DNA from: Streptomyces sp. NBC_01591
GTDB taxonomy: Bacteria; Actinomycetota; Actinomycetes; Streptomycetales; Streptomycetaceae
Length of the DNA stretch: 64,000 nt
Assembly: GCF_035918155.1 (NCBI RefSeq)
Contig: NZ_CP109328.1
Location: forward strand, 992,001 to 1,056,000
Direction: 5' to 3'
Below, one piece after another: positions 52,356 to 61,863 of this stretch (its first letter is position 1; every line of letters starts with the position of its first letter). The position numbers and the translations under genes were made by a program. The notes below the pieces were generated by a model. The model saw nothing but the letters and a program-made list of their open reading frames with translations. It ran no database searches and was not told the DNA's origin.

Positions 52356-53801
52356 TCAGGCCGCCCCGGCCGGTGCGATACGAGCGGCCAGGAAGGCGAA
52401 TGCCAGTGCCAGGGCGGCCTGCACGGTCACGGCGACGGCGAAACCGTGGGGCAGTCCGGCGGCGGGACCGCCCGCCGTTGCGGCGGCCGCGGCGTGGAAG
52501 ACGCCTCCCAGGAGCGCCACGCCCAGGCCGAGACCGAGCTGCTGCAACGTGGTGAAGAGCCCACCGGCGACACCCGCCGCCCACGTCGGTGTGCGGGACA
52601 GGACCGTGCGGAGGACCGGCCCGTACATCAGGGCCTGAGTGACACCGAGCACGATCAGGAGCGGCTGCAGGGCCGATGGGGACCCACCGTGGGTGCCGTT
52701 CACGGTGAGGGCGAGGCTCAGGAGCACAGCCGCTTGCCCGATGGCCGCACCCGTCATCGTCCAGCGTCCGGTGCGGCGTTCCACGGCCGGCAGGGCGAGG
52801 GCGGTGACGACGAACGCCGCGCCGAACCCGAGCAGCAGCACGACGGTGCCCCAGGCGTCCACGCCGAACGCGCCCTGGGAGAGTGCCGAGAACTCGTACA
52901 GGAAGGCCCCGTAACCGGTGAAGAACAGCAGCGTCATGATCAGGCCCTGGCGTACGGCCGGGGTGCGCAGCAAGCTCGGCGGTACGACGGGCAGTTCGTC
53001 GCGGCGTTCCGCGGCGCGTTGCGAGCGGGCGAAGACGGCGAGCACCGCACCGCCTGCGGCCAGCATCGCGAGCACCGGGGCAGGACCGCCCGCGGAGGTG
53101 CCGAGCGTCAGGGGCACCACGACGAGGAGCAGGCCCGTGCCGAGGAGCGCGGCCCCGCGCAGATCGAGCGCGAGCGGTGCCGTCGAGCGCGACTCGGGCA
53201 CGGTGCGCAGGGCGAACAGCGCGGCCGCTCCTATCGTCCCGGTGAGAATCTGGACGAGCCGCCAGCCCCAGTGGTCACCGGCGGCCTGGGCCACGGCGCC
53301 CGCGAGGAGCTGTCCGGTGACGGTCGCGATGCCGCTGACGGCGGCGAACAGTGTGACGCCCAGCGCCCGCAGCTTCTCGGGTGCCGTGGACTGGATGGTG
53401 GACAGGACCTGCGGGGTGAACAGGCCCGCGGCGATGCCCAGTACGGCGCGCAGCGCGACGAGTGTGACCAGGTTCGGTGCGAGTGCGGCGAGGACGGAGG
53501 CCACGCCGAACGCGCCGACGCCGGCCGCGAGCAGCCGGCGCCGTCCGAACCGGTCGCCCAGGCGCCCCGCGACGACGAGGGTCGCGGCGAACGCCGTGGT
53601 GTACGCGGACAGCACGAGCTGTCCGCCCGACACGGTCACGCCGAGGTCATCGGTGATCGCGGGTTCGAGCAGGTTGACCGACCCGAACGTCATGTTCACG
53701 GGCAGGTAGGCGACGAGCAGGACGGCGAGGCCGGCGCCGGTGAGGGCGCGCGCCGGGTGCGGCGCCACAGTGTGCGCGGTGGGAACGGTCTGTGTGGTCA
53801 T
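52356..53801 (-). CDS. MFS transporter (DHA2-like, about 14 TM)
   Basis: 481 residues from ATG 53799-53801. Motif A AGRLGDRFGRRRLLAAG after TM2, motif C-like AVSGIATVTGQLLAGAV in TM5, NMTFGSVNLLEPAITDDLGV in TM1. Probably exports small organic molecules by proton antiport. Divergent from an MmyB-type regulator with 99 bp between starts and paired GGTACCAG repeats in between, so likely controlled by it. Intact. Confidence 0.92.
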   Translation of the reverse strand: MTTQTVPTAHTVAPHPARALTGAGLAVLLVAYLPVNMTFGSVNLLEPAITDDLGVTVSGGQLVLSAYTTAFAATLVVAGRLGDRFGRRRLLAAGVGAFGVASVLAALAPNLVTLVALRAVLGIAAGLFTPQVLSTIQSTAPEKLRALGVTLFAAVSGIATVTGQLLAGAVAQAAGDHWGWRLVQILTGTIGAAALFALRTVPESRSTAPLALDLRGAALLGTGLLLVVVPLTLGTSAGGPAPVLAMLAAGGAVLAVFARSQRAAERRDELPVVPPSLLRTPAVRQGLIMTLLFFTGYGAFLYEFSALSQGAFGVDAWGTVVLLLGFGAAFVVTALALPAVERRTGRWTMTGAAIGQAAVLLSLALTVNGTHGGSPSALQPLLIVLGVTQALMYGPVLRTVLSRTPTWAAGVAGGLFTTLQQLGLGLGVALLGGVFHAAAAATAGGPAAGLPHGFAVAVTVQAALALAFAFLAARIAPAGAA

Positions 53802-53830
53802 GACCACGACCCTGCGCCCACCGTCATCCT

Positions 53831-53861
53831 GGTACCAGGAGCCCAGCTATAGGGGTACCAG
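53831..53861. promoter_or_regulatory. Repeated GGTACCAG sites in MFS/MmyB divergent region
   Basis: GGTACCAG occurs at 53831-53838 and 53854-53861, 23 bp apart, with a TATAGG -10-like box between. GGTACC is itself palindromic. Candidate binding sites for the adjacent MmyB-type regulator. Confidence 0.5.
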
Positions 53862-53900
53862 TACTAACTGGATCCACCGGCCCCGAGCCATGACACTGGG

Positions 53901-54794
53901 GTGGTGACCTCTTCGACACCCGACCGCAGCACCCTCGGCGCCTTCCTGCGCGCCCGCCGCGCCCGCGTCACCCCCGGTGAGGTGGGCCTGCCCGCAGGCG
54001 GCCGGCGCCGTACACCCGGTCTGCGGCGCGAGGAGGTCGCGCAGCTCGCCGGCGTCGGGGTCACCTGGTACACATGGCTCGAACAGGGGCGGGCCAAGAA
54101 CGCGTCCGACCAGGTACTGAACGCGGTGGCACGCGTCCTGCGCCTGGATGCCGCCGAGCACCGCCACCTGATGGTGCTCGCGGGCCGTAGCACGGCCACC
54201 GAGCCAGGACCGCCCATGGACCTGCGCCCCGAGCACACCGCCGTCCTGGCCAAGCTGCTGCCGTACCCGGCCGCCGTGCAGACTGACTGCTACGACCTGG
54301 TCGCGGCCAATCGCACCTACCGGTACCTGTTCGCCGACCTGGACGCGTACCCGGTCGAGGAACGCAACTGCGCCTGGCTGATGTTCACCGAACCGAGCTG
54401 GCGCAACAGCCTGGTCGACGAGAACAGCGTCCTTCGCGAAATCACCGCGAAGCTCCGCACCCGCCAGCCGGAACACCGCGACGACCCCCGCTGGAACGCG
54501 CTGATCACCCGGCTGCGTCAGGAGTCGCCGGACTTCGTACGGCACTGGGAGTCGTACGAAATCGTGGGCGACCGCACCCAGCTGCGCCGCTACCAGTCAC
54601 CGCGCGTCGGCGCCCTCGACGTCCAGTTCCAGAGCCTGTGGCTGGACCGGGCGCGGGGCGAGCGGATCATCGTCATGACGCCCACCGACGTCGCCACCGC
54701 CCAGCGTCTGGAACGCCTCGACTCGCTGGTCGGCGCCGCACCGGCGTGGACCTCCCGCGGCGACTCCGCCGACGGTTCGGCCGCAGGGGCCTGA
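53901..54794 (+). CDS. MmyB-type helix-turn-helix transcriptional regulator
   Basis: 297 residues from GTG 53901 (a second GTG at 53904 is equally possible). HTH: LGAFLRARRARVTPGEVGLP, RRTPGLRREEVAQLAGVGVT, WYTWLEQGRAKNASDQVLNA; MmyB ligand-binding domain from about 110 (QTDCYDLVAANRTYRYLFAD, RNCAWLMFTEPSWRNSLVDE, YQSPRVGALDVQFQSLWLDR). Second member of this family in the window; both sit divergent to an oxidoreductase or transporter gene, the usual arrangement. Confidence 0.92.
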   Translation: MVTSSTPDRSTLGAFLRARRARVTPGEVGLPAGGRRRTPGLRREEVAQLAGVGVTWYTWLEQGRAKNASDQVLNAVARVLRLDAAEHRHLMVLAGRSTATEPGPPMDLRPEHTAVLAKLLPYPAAVQTDCYDLVAANRTYRYLFADLDAYPVEERNCAWLMFTEPSWRNSLVDENSVLREITAKLRTRQPEHRDDPRWNALITRLRQESPDFVRHWESYEIVGDRTQLRRYQSPRVGALDVQFQSLWLDRARGERIIVMTPTDVATAQRLERLDSLVGAAPAWTSRGDSADGSAAGA

Positions 54795-54842
54795 GCACCG
54801 GCCCCGGGCCGGCCTGAGAGCTGCACCCCGACGCCGTACGTC

Positions 54843-55342
54843 CTGTTGGCGGCACTGGCCCGCTGCAGCATCACCAAGCCCGAGGAGATCGCCTACTACC
54901 TCGCCTACGCACCACTGGAGACGACCGTGGAGGAGCTGGTGCGGATCGCCGGGACACGCTGGGCGATCGAGGAGTGTTTCCAGGCGGCCAAGAACGAGTG
55001 CGGCCTGGACCAGTACGAGGTGCGCCGCTACCCGGCCTGGTACCGGCACATCACGCTCGCCATGCTGGCCCACGCCTTCCTGGCCGCGATGACTGCCCGG
55101 GCCCGTGAAAAAGGGGCTTCACAAGTGGGACTGCCGAGGCCGTCGAGCTCACCGTGGCGGAAGTTCGGAGACTCCTGGCAGCTTGTCTCGCCCAGCCCCC
55201 GCACCTGCAGCACCCCCGCGGTCACCACCATGCGGTGAGATGGTCGAATTGGCGCCGACGACGCCAAGCAGTTGCCCGCCGATGCCACTACCGGCGTCGG
55301 CTGAACACGATCGAGGGGCGGTCTCCGAAAGACCGCCCCTGA
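54843..55342 (+). pseudogene. IS701-like transposase, C-terminal fragment
   Basis: [80 protein letters not shown] (the Glu of the DDE triad lies in AIEECFQ), then after a frame change near 55115 [19 protein letters not shown] and [13 protein letters not shown]. The first two thirds of the transposase are absent. Confidence 0.75.
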
Positions 55343-55413
55343 CAAGCCCTCACCCACTACACTCCAGGCGCTCGGCATCGTCCCAGCTCAGGACGCAAAG
55401 TCCTGCTGGAGTA

Positions 55414-56437
55414 CTAGGGCGCGTATTTGGTTGTGATCAAGGGATGCTTCGGGTGAGCTGCTTGATCCAGATCATCGAGGCGCGAAGCTGGAGGCCCTGC
55501 GAGGTAACTCCCAGGTGTCTTGTCGTATCGGGTGGCGATGCCACGCCAGGCCTTCAGCTTGTTGATCAGGCGCTCGACAGTGTTCCGCTCCTTGTAGGGG
55601 TCGGCGTCGTGGCTGACGGGCCTGCCGCCTCGGCTGCCCTTCTTCTTTCGGTTGGCGGCTTGGTCCTTCTTCTCGGGGATGACTGCCTTGATGTGGCGTT
55701 TGCGCAGGTGGGCCCGGTTGCCGCGCGACGAGTAGGCCTTGTCCCCGGCGACCGCGTCCGGGCGGGTGCGGGGGCGGCCAACGGGCCGGCGGACCCGTAC
55801 CTTATTGAGCACGGAGATGAGCTGCGGGCTGTCCGCGGCCTGGCCGGCGGTCAGGGTGAATGCCAGCGGGCGGCATTTACGGTCGGCGGCAAAGGTGGAC
55901 CTTGCTGGTCTGTCCGCCCCGCGAGCGTCCCAGGAGGGCGGCCTTCAGACGGAGTTTCCGCCGATGCCGGATACGTCGTCGCTCTTCCCGCGCGGGATCG
56001 GTCCCGGCGTCCTGCCTGTTTTGTCCTTCGGGGCTGCCCCTTTTGATCTGGTTTTCTTCTGTGGCAGCCTTTTCCAGGGCAGTGAGGACGTCCTCACCCA
56101 GGTGCATCCCGGCGGCGTCGTGGTGAGCGCGCGCGGTCGTGGAGTCCACACTGACCAGGGACAGGTTCACCTCCCCCCGCTTCGCAGCCTCCGCGATCAG
56201 GCCCTCCAGCAGGGCCTCGAAGACACCGGCGTCACGCCATTGCCGGAAGCGGTTATGGATGGTCGACCAGGCACCGAACTCCTGCGGCATCTCCCGCCAC
56301 TGCCCACCGGTCCTGAACCGCCAGATCACGCCCTCGAACTGCTGCCGCAGCCGCTCGGGGTACGGGCCGTATCTCCCGATCGGTAGATACGGCCCAATGA
56401 ACTCCCACTCCACGCCCGTCAGTTGCGCGCGAGTCAT
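55414..56437 (-). pseudogene. IS5-family transposase, frameshifted
   Basis: orfA-like part from ATG 56435-56437: TRAQLTGVEWEFIGPYLPIG, FRTGGQWREMPQEFGAWSTI, LVSVDSTTARAHHDAAGMHL (first Asp). After GGQTSKVHL an extra base near 55895 shifts the frame to AADRKCRPLAFTLTAGQAAD, DAVAGDKAYSSRGNRAHLRK (second Asp) and KERNTVERLINKLKAWRGIA (Glu). The C-terminal tail is shifted again. Many IS5 elements fuse two frames by slippage, but two shifts suggest decay. Confidence 0.82.
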
Positions 56438-56509
56438 CCAAGATGATCTTCCGGATCAATCCCTCCCGTAAGGGTCGATCCCTAGAACGATCACGACTCG
56501 ATATATGCC
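55418..56509 (-). mobile_element. IS5-family insertion sequence
   Basis: About 1,092 bp. Inverted ends: left GGCGCGTATTTGGTTGTGAT, right the complement of GGGCATATATCGAGTCGTGA. CTAG is duplicated at 55414-55417 and 56510-56513. The target is at the stop codon of the neighbouring reductase gene. Transposase frameshifted. A solo copy of one end is at 57570-57616. Confidence 0.75.
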
Positions 56510-57433
56510 CTAGTGGCCTGCGGACTGCAGTTCCCGTACCACGCGGGTCGCCACCGGCACGAGCACACCGTGGCGGTCGGCCGCGCGCAGCAGCGCTCCG
56601 CCGATGGCGTCGAGTTCCAGCGGCCGGCCCGCTTCCGCGTCGCGCTGCATGGAGGATTTGGCGTCGGGAGGGAAGGCGTCGTAGCGCGCCAGGGCCTGAG
56701 CGGGGTCCACCGGTGCGCCGCAGGCGCGGCTGACCGCGGCGGTTTCGGCGACCAGGCTCTCCAGCTCCTCGTGGTGGCGGGTGCGGACCTCTCCGAGGGG
56801 CGCGCCGTACCGGGTGGTGAGGAGGGCGAAGGGGGCGAGGAAGGCCATTTTTGCCCACAAGGCTGTGGTCTCGTCCTCAGTCAGGCGGGCCGTCACGCCC
56901 GCGGCGGACAGGGCGGTCGCCAGGGTTTCGACGTGGGGGCGGGGTGCCGTGCCGGCGGCCAGGTCGACCTCGACGAACGGGCTGCCGTGCTCGATGACGA
57001 CGGGCCCGGTGCCATCGAGGGCAAGGCGGGTTGACTCCACGCGGATCACTCCGGGGGCCACCCGGTCAGGCCGGTAGCGAGCGCGGAGGGTGGCGGGGTG
57101 TTCGACGCCGTTCAGCAGCGGTACGACGAGGGCGTCGCCGAGGGCTGCGGGCGGGACGCGGGTAAGTGCGGTATCCAGAGCGATCTGCTTGACGGTGATC
57201 AGGCACGCGTCGACCGGCTCTCGCAGTTCGGTGTCCGTTTCCACGGCTGCGGTGAAGTCGCCGAACTGGCGGCTATGTACCTCGATCCCGCTGCTGCGCA
57301 AGGTGTGTGCCGTGGCTTCGCGGGCCAGGCAGATTACGCGGTGGCCGGAGCGGGACAGCAGGGCGGCCAGCAGACCGCCGATGCCGCCCGGACCCAAAAT
57401 GGCCACCGTGGACTTACTCGTCATGAGCGTCAC
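56510..57433 (-). CDS. Ketopantoate reductase-like (PanE/ApbA) oxidoreductase
   Basis: 307 residues from GTG 57431-57433 (AGAGGA eight bases upstream; ATG at 57422-57424 is an alternative). Rossmann fingerprint TVAILGPGGIGGLLAALLSR (GxGxxG-like GPGGIGG), ACLITVKQIALDTAL, VPLLNGVEHPATLRARYRPD (NG hallmark), TTALWAKMAFLAPFALLTTR and DAKSSMQRDAEAGRPLELDA (the KxSMxxDxxxgrptEld signature). NADPH-dependent 2-dehydropantoate reductase fold; a distant paralogue may use another 2-oxoacid. Its TAG stop lies in the CTAG duplicated by the adjacent IS5 insertion, so the gene is left whole. Confidence 0.88.
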   Translation of the reverse strand: MTLMTSKSTVAILGPGGIGGLLAALLSRSGHRVICLAREATAHTLRSSGIEVHSRQFGDFTAAVETDTELREPVDACLITVKQIALDTALTRVPPAALGDALVVPLLNGVEHPATLRARYRPDRVAPGVIRVESTRLALDGTGPVVIEHGSPFVEVDLAAGTAPRPHVETLATALSAAGVTARLTEDETTALWAKMAFLAPFALLTTRYGAPLGEVRTRHHEELESLVAETAAVSRACGAPVDPAQALARYDAFPPDAKSSMQRDAEAGRPLELDAIGGALLRAADRHGVLVPVATRVVRELQSAGH

Positions 57434-57569
57434 GAAGTTGTCCTCTCGTAGGTCGGCCCCGATGATCGGTGGCCGCCTTCAAGACGATCTTTGCAGAGGT
57501 GCCCGCCATGCGTGCGACTGGGGGTGCGGACCAGAACGCGCAGAGGCGCCGTATCAGGAGAGCTTGATC

Positions 57570-57616
57570 CTCAACCGGACCACCCAATGATCACGACTCA
57601 ATACGCGCCCTAGCGC
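57570..57616. mobile_element. Solo IS5-type end remnant
   Basis: GATCACGACTCAATACGCGC followed by CCTAG repeats the end of the IS5 element 1.1 kb away (GATCACGACTCGATATATGC, CCTAG), in the same orientation. The rest of that copy is absent. Confidence 0.6.
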
Positions 57617-57832
57617 CGTCCGCGCGCGTCTCTGCAGGTTTGTCCCGCAGCACCACTGCGGCTCCACCATCGAGATGGTCAGCGCCTCGTCATCCGCCAG
57701 CTGCGCCATGTCTTGCCAGGTGTCGGTGATTTTCAGACGAAAGGCGCTGAACAGCCGACGGGAACTTGGGCAGCGAGCACGCTGAACGCGACGGTGTCCG
57801 CGTTTGTTGGAGGTTGGCTCAGCTTGGAGAGC

Positions 57833-59390
57833 ATGACGGCTGCGGAGTTGCAGGAGACGTTCGGCATCAGCCGGGCAGACTGGCGGCGGGTGGCAACCGA
57901 TCCTGGTATGCCCAAGCCAATAGACCCGAAGTACACCCAGGGCGAGACGGAGTGGTCCGGCCCCGGCTTCGTCCGTTGGCTCGCCGCCGACTACCCCGAC
58001 CTCGCACACCTAACCCCGCACCTTCTGCGGCCCGCCGGCCAGGTGGAGTCGAAGTACATCGGCGGCCTGTACGGCAAAAACGAGCCCGAGCTGCGCGAGG
58101 AGCACTTCGCCGGCCACTGGCGCACCGGCTACGGACGTCTGGCCGTGGTCTATCCGCGTCACCACGCCTTCAGCCCCCGCCGGGCGCTGGAGCACCTGTC
58201 CCAGGCGGACACGGTCGTCATGGTCCACGCCGACTGGAGCATCTACGGGCTGCCCAACCTCGTTGCTGTCGACCGCGCCCGGCCGGAGCTCGAATACGAG
58301 CCGAGGTGGTCGGAGGTGGCCGCCCACGTCGGCGCTCCGGTGCCGTGGTGGCCGGCGGACCTGCGACGCCGGGAACACCTCACCACCTGGTCCCCGGGCA
58401 AGAAACCGGCGGCAGTGGAAGTGGTGACCTGGCCGTCGTGGGAGCCGCTCTACGACATGGCCCTGCGGGAGGCACAGGGCACGCCGGTACGGGTCGCCTG
58501 CTTCTCCCTCGGCCACGAGATGCGCCGCCGCGCGGTCGAGCACGTCGACTGGGAGATCGGCCAGATGAACGGGGACGACGACTCCGACTCCTCCGCCTTC
58601 GCCAAGCGCCGGGCGGCGCAGCGCGACTCCATGGTGATCCCGGCCTTCCCCGACCGCACCGATCCCGGCGCGAGCGAGGCCGAAGACGAGGAGTCGATCC
58701 GCGAGGGCGTGGCACAACTGTGGCGGCGCACCGACGAGCTGGCCGTGGAATGTCTGGAACAGATCGCCATGTGGAGCGGGGCGTACATGCCGTTCGGCGG
58801 CTCCTTCTCGGTGAACACCGCGGACGCCACCCCCGCCGGACGGGAATGGGTCCGACGCGTACAGAAGAGCGAACCGACAGCCATTCACCAGGTGTGGGAA
58901 AGCGAGATCAAGGAGGTCACCGGCACCTTCACCGACCCCGTCACGGGCGCCCCGGTCATCACGAAAAAGGGCTACTACATGTTCCGGCCCAGTGACGAAG
59001 TGACCTTCCACTCCTACGCTCCCCGCCGGCAGCGAGATCAAGGAGGTCATCCTGGACAACCCCATCTGGGTCCGCGTCCAGGACGGCACGCTCTACCCGG
59101 CCCCGACGATGGACGCCCCCGGCCTGTCCTGGGGCTACACCGGCTCCGGCCCCGGCGCCCTCGCCACGCTGATCGGCCGCCTCCTGGACGACGGAGCCGC
59201 CCACGCCCTCACCTACGGCGACAAAGGCGACGTACTGAACGGCGAACCCAAACTGGAGAAGTTCCTCCAGCTCAAACACCAGACCGGCACCCGCCTCAAC
59301 CGCCGCCTGCTGGAAAACGTACGGGCAAACGGACCGGACAACCTCAGCCTCCTCACCCGCCTGCGCCTCGGCCGACCCGATCCCTCCTGA
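57833..59390 (+). pseudogene. Large unknown protein, disrupted by a single frameshift
   Basis: From ATG 57833 (GGAGA upstream): AAELQETFGISRADWRRVAT (a possible N-terminal HTH), GFVRWLAADYPDLAHLTPHL, LAVVYPRHHAFSPRRALEHL, VPWWPADLRRREHLTTWSPG, FSLGHEMRRRAVEHVDWEIG. After EVTFHSYA the frame is lost by one inserted base near 59020; it resumes as AGSEIKEVILDNPIWVRVQD, APGLSWGYTGSGPGALATLI ending RLRLGRPDPS* at 59390. Repaired it would be about 518 residues. I do not recognise the family; the C-terminal part resembles proteins of actinobacterial integrative elements. A sequencing error is possible. Confidence 0.55.
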
Positions 59391-59547
59391 CACATCCGCT
59401 CCGTAGCCCCGAGAAGGCCGGCCACGCGGGATCGTGGCGGCAAGGACGAACGCGGCGTCCGTCCCGGGCACATCCCCGGGACGGGCGCCGCCGTTACTCC
59501 GTCACGCCGTGGCCCACTCCAGGCCGGGGCCGCCCAACTGGTGAAGC

Positions 59548-60150
59548 TTGACGGCGGAGAGCTTGGCGAGCGGCAAGCGTGTCCCCGCCGAGGTCCTCAA
59601 GGCAGCCCGTCTCCGCGACAGCCAGACCAAGCGGACCAAAGTCCTGGCGGTACTGCACGACATGGTTGCCCGCGGCGAGCCCGTCACCTTCGCGGCCGTC
59701 GCCAAGACCGCCGGGGTGTCCAACTGGCTGGTCTACGCCGAGGGCGTCCGTGAGCACATCGACGCCGCCCGTGCCCGGCAGGCCGTGCACCCGCCGAAGC
59801 CCAGCACAGGGGCTTCCGTCAGCTCGGCGGGCTTGAAGACCGATCTGGCGCTGGCTCGCCAGGAGATCACCGCACTGCGGGAGGAGCGGGACAAGCTCAA
59901 GGACGCCGTGCGACGACAGCTGGGGCAGCAACTCGACCAGGTCGGCACGGGCGAGCTGGTGGCCCGCATCGACGAGCTCAGCCGCCAGAACGCCGAGCTG
60001 ACCGCCGAGAGAGACGCGCTGACTCGGGGCAAGGCCGAGCGGGAGGAGAAGCTTGCCGAGGCGGAGGAGGACCGGGACGCGGCTCGCGCGAGCCTGCGCA
60101 GGATGATGCGCAGGAAGAACACCAACCCGGATGTCCCCGAAGCCGGATGA
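59548..60150 (+). CDS. DUF6262-family (Tn554 TnpC-like) transposition accessory protein
   Basis: 200 residues from TTG 59548. N-terminal HTH-like part (RTKVLAVLHDMVARGEPVTF, AAVAKTAGVSNWLVYAEGVR) and a long coiled coil (about 95-190: LALARQEITALREERDKLKD, RIDELSRQNAELTAERDALT). Tn554-type elements encode two tyrosine integrases followed by such a protein. No intact integrase precedes it, but an integrase relic lies at 61200-61560, so it is probably left from a broken element. Confidence 0.72.
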   Translation: MTAESLASGKRVPAEVLKAARLRDSQTKRTKVLAVLHDMVARGEPVTFAAVAKTAGVSNWLVYAEGVREHIDAARARQAVHPPKPSTGASVSSAGLKTDLALARQEITALREERDKLKDAVRRQLGQQLDQVGTGELVARIDELSRQNAELTAERDALTRGKAEREEKLAEAEEDRDAARASLRRMMRRKNTNPDVPEAG

Positions 60151-60309
60151 GCCCTGTCATCGGGCGGAGCCGGTTCCCGCCGCCGAGTGGGAACGCCCTC
60201 GCAGAGCACCTCGTCACAATTTCTCTGAGCTGCGGTGATGTCCCACAAACCGGAGCCGGTGGCGGTCTACCGCCTGGCTCGCGGCCCGGAATCGCGGTTG
60301 CTGACCAGA

Positions 60310-61035
60310 TCACTCCGTTACGGGCAGGCACTCGGCGAGCAGGTCGATGACGTCGTGCCAGGCGCGCTGCGCGTGCTGTGGGTGGTAGCCGACGCCGGGG
60401 ACCACGGGGTGGTCGACCGGCGGGTGGTGGAAGGCGTGCAAGGCGCCGCCGTAGACCACGAGGCGCCAGTCGACGCCCGCGGCCTGCATCTCGGCGGTGA
60501 ACGCCTCCCGTTGCGCGGGCGGCATGATCGGGTCTTCCGACCCGACCCCGGCCCACACCGGGCAGCGAATGCGCGCCGCCTCGCCCGGTCGGCCCGTGGT
60601 CAGTGCGTTGACTGTCCCGATCGCGCGCAGGTTGACGCCATCGCGCCCGAGTTCCAGCCCGACGGCGCCCCCGGTGCCGTAGCCGACGGCGGCGATCCGG
60701 TCGGGGTCGGTCCGCGGTTCGGCGCGCAACACGTCGAGAGCCGCATGGCCGATGCCCCGCATCCGGTCGGGGTCGGCGAGCAGTGGCATGCAACGGGCCA
60801 GCATCTCCTCGGGGTCACCCAAATAGCGCCCGCCGTGAAGGTCGAAGGCCAGCGCTACGTATCCCAGCTCGGCGAGAGCATCGGCCCGGCGGCGCTCGAC
60901 GTCGCTGAGCCCCGTGCCCTCTGGTCCGAGCAGCACCGCGGGCCGGCGGTTGACACCGGCCGGGAGTGCGAGGTGCCCGATCATCGTCAGACCGTCGGCC
61001 GGGTACTCGACTGTGCGCGTTGTAATCGTCGTCAT
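60310..61035 (-). CDS. Dienelactone hydrolase-family protein lacking the usual nucleophile
   Basis: 241 residues from ATG 61033-61035. Alpha/beta hydrolase core: PAVLLGPEGTGLSDVERRRA, YVALAFDLHGGRYLGDPEEM, IAAVGYGTGGAVGLELGRDG, IRCPVWAGVGSEDPIMPPAQ (Asp), LVVYGGALHAFHHPPVDHPV (His). At the nucleophile elbow, where DLH has GxCxG and esterases GxSxG, this protein has G-Y-G-T-G: the Cys/Ser is replaced by Gly. A known-looking subgroup may share this, but classical hydrolysis would need another residue. Between remains of a Tn554-like element. Confidence 0.8.
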   Translation of the reverse strand: MTTITTRTVEYPADGLTMIGHLALPAGVNRRPAVLLGPEGTGLSDVERRRADALAELGYVALAFDLHGGRYLGDPEEMLARCMPLLADPDRMRGIGHAALDVLRAEPRTDPDRIAAVGYGTGGAVGLELGRDGVNLRAIGTVNALTTGRPGEAARIRCPVWAGVGSEDPIMPPAQREAFTAEMQAAGVDWRLVVYGGALHAFHHPPVDHPVVPGVGYHPQHAQRAWHDVIDLLAECLPVTE

Positions 61036-61199
61036 GGGACTGGACCGTAGTGATCGTCGAGCCCGGTCGGGCCGGTGTTCACCGCTGGCAGAACGGCGCG
61101 GGTGTGCCTCTGAAATGCGGCGATGGCTCACAAGATCCGTCACAAACCCCGTTCCCGCGGGGGCATCGACGCCCAGCAACATGCCTAACTTCCCTTAAC

Positions 61200-61560
61200 A
61201 AGCAACAAGGGCCTGAACTGAACTGTGACCGGGCCCTGGTCGCGTTCTGGATCTCTGCCGGAGTAAGGGCTTCGGAGCTGATCGGCATTCGCCATTGCGA
61301 CGTCGCCCCTGGCGAGCAGTTGATCAGTGTGGTGCGCAAGGGTTCCCAGGCGGTGCAGCAGGTGCCGGCATCGGCGGACGCTATGGCTGCGCCTGTATCA
61401 GCAGGAGGTACACGGCGAAGTGCCGCGCGGTCGCAAGCAGCCGCTGTGGTGGACGCTGCGGCGCCCCTATCGCCCGTTGACCTATCACGGCGCCCATCGC
61501 ATGTTCGAGCGGGTCAACACCTCGCTCGGAGCCGACTGGACACTTCATGATCTGCGGCAC
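61200..61560 (+). pseudogene. Tyrosine recombinase (Tn554-like integrase) relic
   Basis: DRALVAFWISAGVRASELIG (the catalytic Arg box AGxRxSEL), IRHCDVAPGEQLISVVRKGS (catalytic Lys region), then in another frame VWLRLYQQEVHGEVPRGRKQ, PYRPLTYHGAHRMFERVNTS and LGADWTLHDLRH, cut within the HxLRH box. The downstream Arg/Tyr are missing and one frameshift is present. Confidence 0.75.
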
Positions 61561-61863
61561 AGGGGTTTCCCCGGCAGCGGCCCGCTCCCGCTCCACCACC
61601 ACCCCGACCACTGTGCCCGAGAGCCGGCCCCGGCCGAAGCCGCCGTCCCCGCCCACCGGCAACAGGGCGCGCCCACCAGGGCGCGGGACGCGGCCGGTTG
61701 GTGATGGCCGGCAGGCAGCGCCGTACCGGCGCCGGCGTGCTGGCGGGGACGGTGCTGGCCCGGCTCCTCGCACACGGCAAGTTCCGGATCCCCACCGCCC
61801 CGCCGGACCGGCCACGTCCGATAAGGGTGACGTGCTACCGGACAAGGGCACTAGAGTCCTGGC

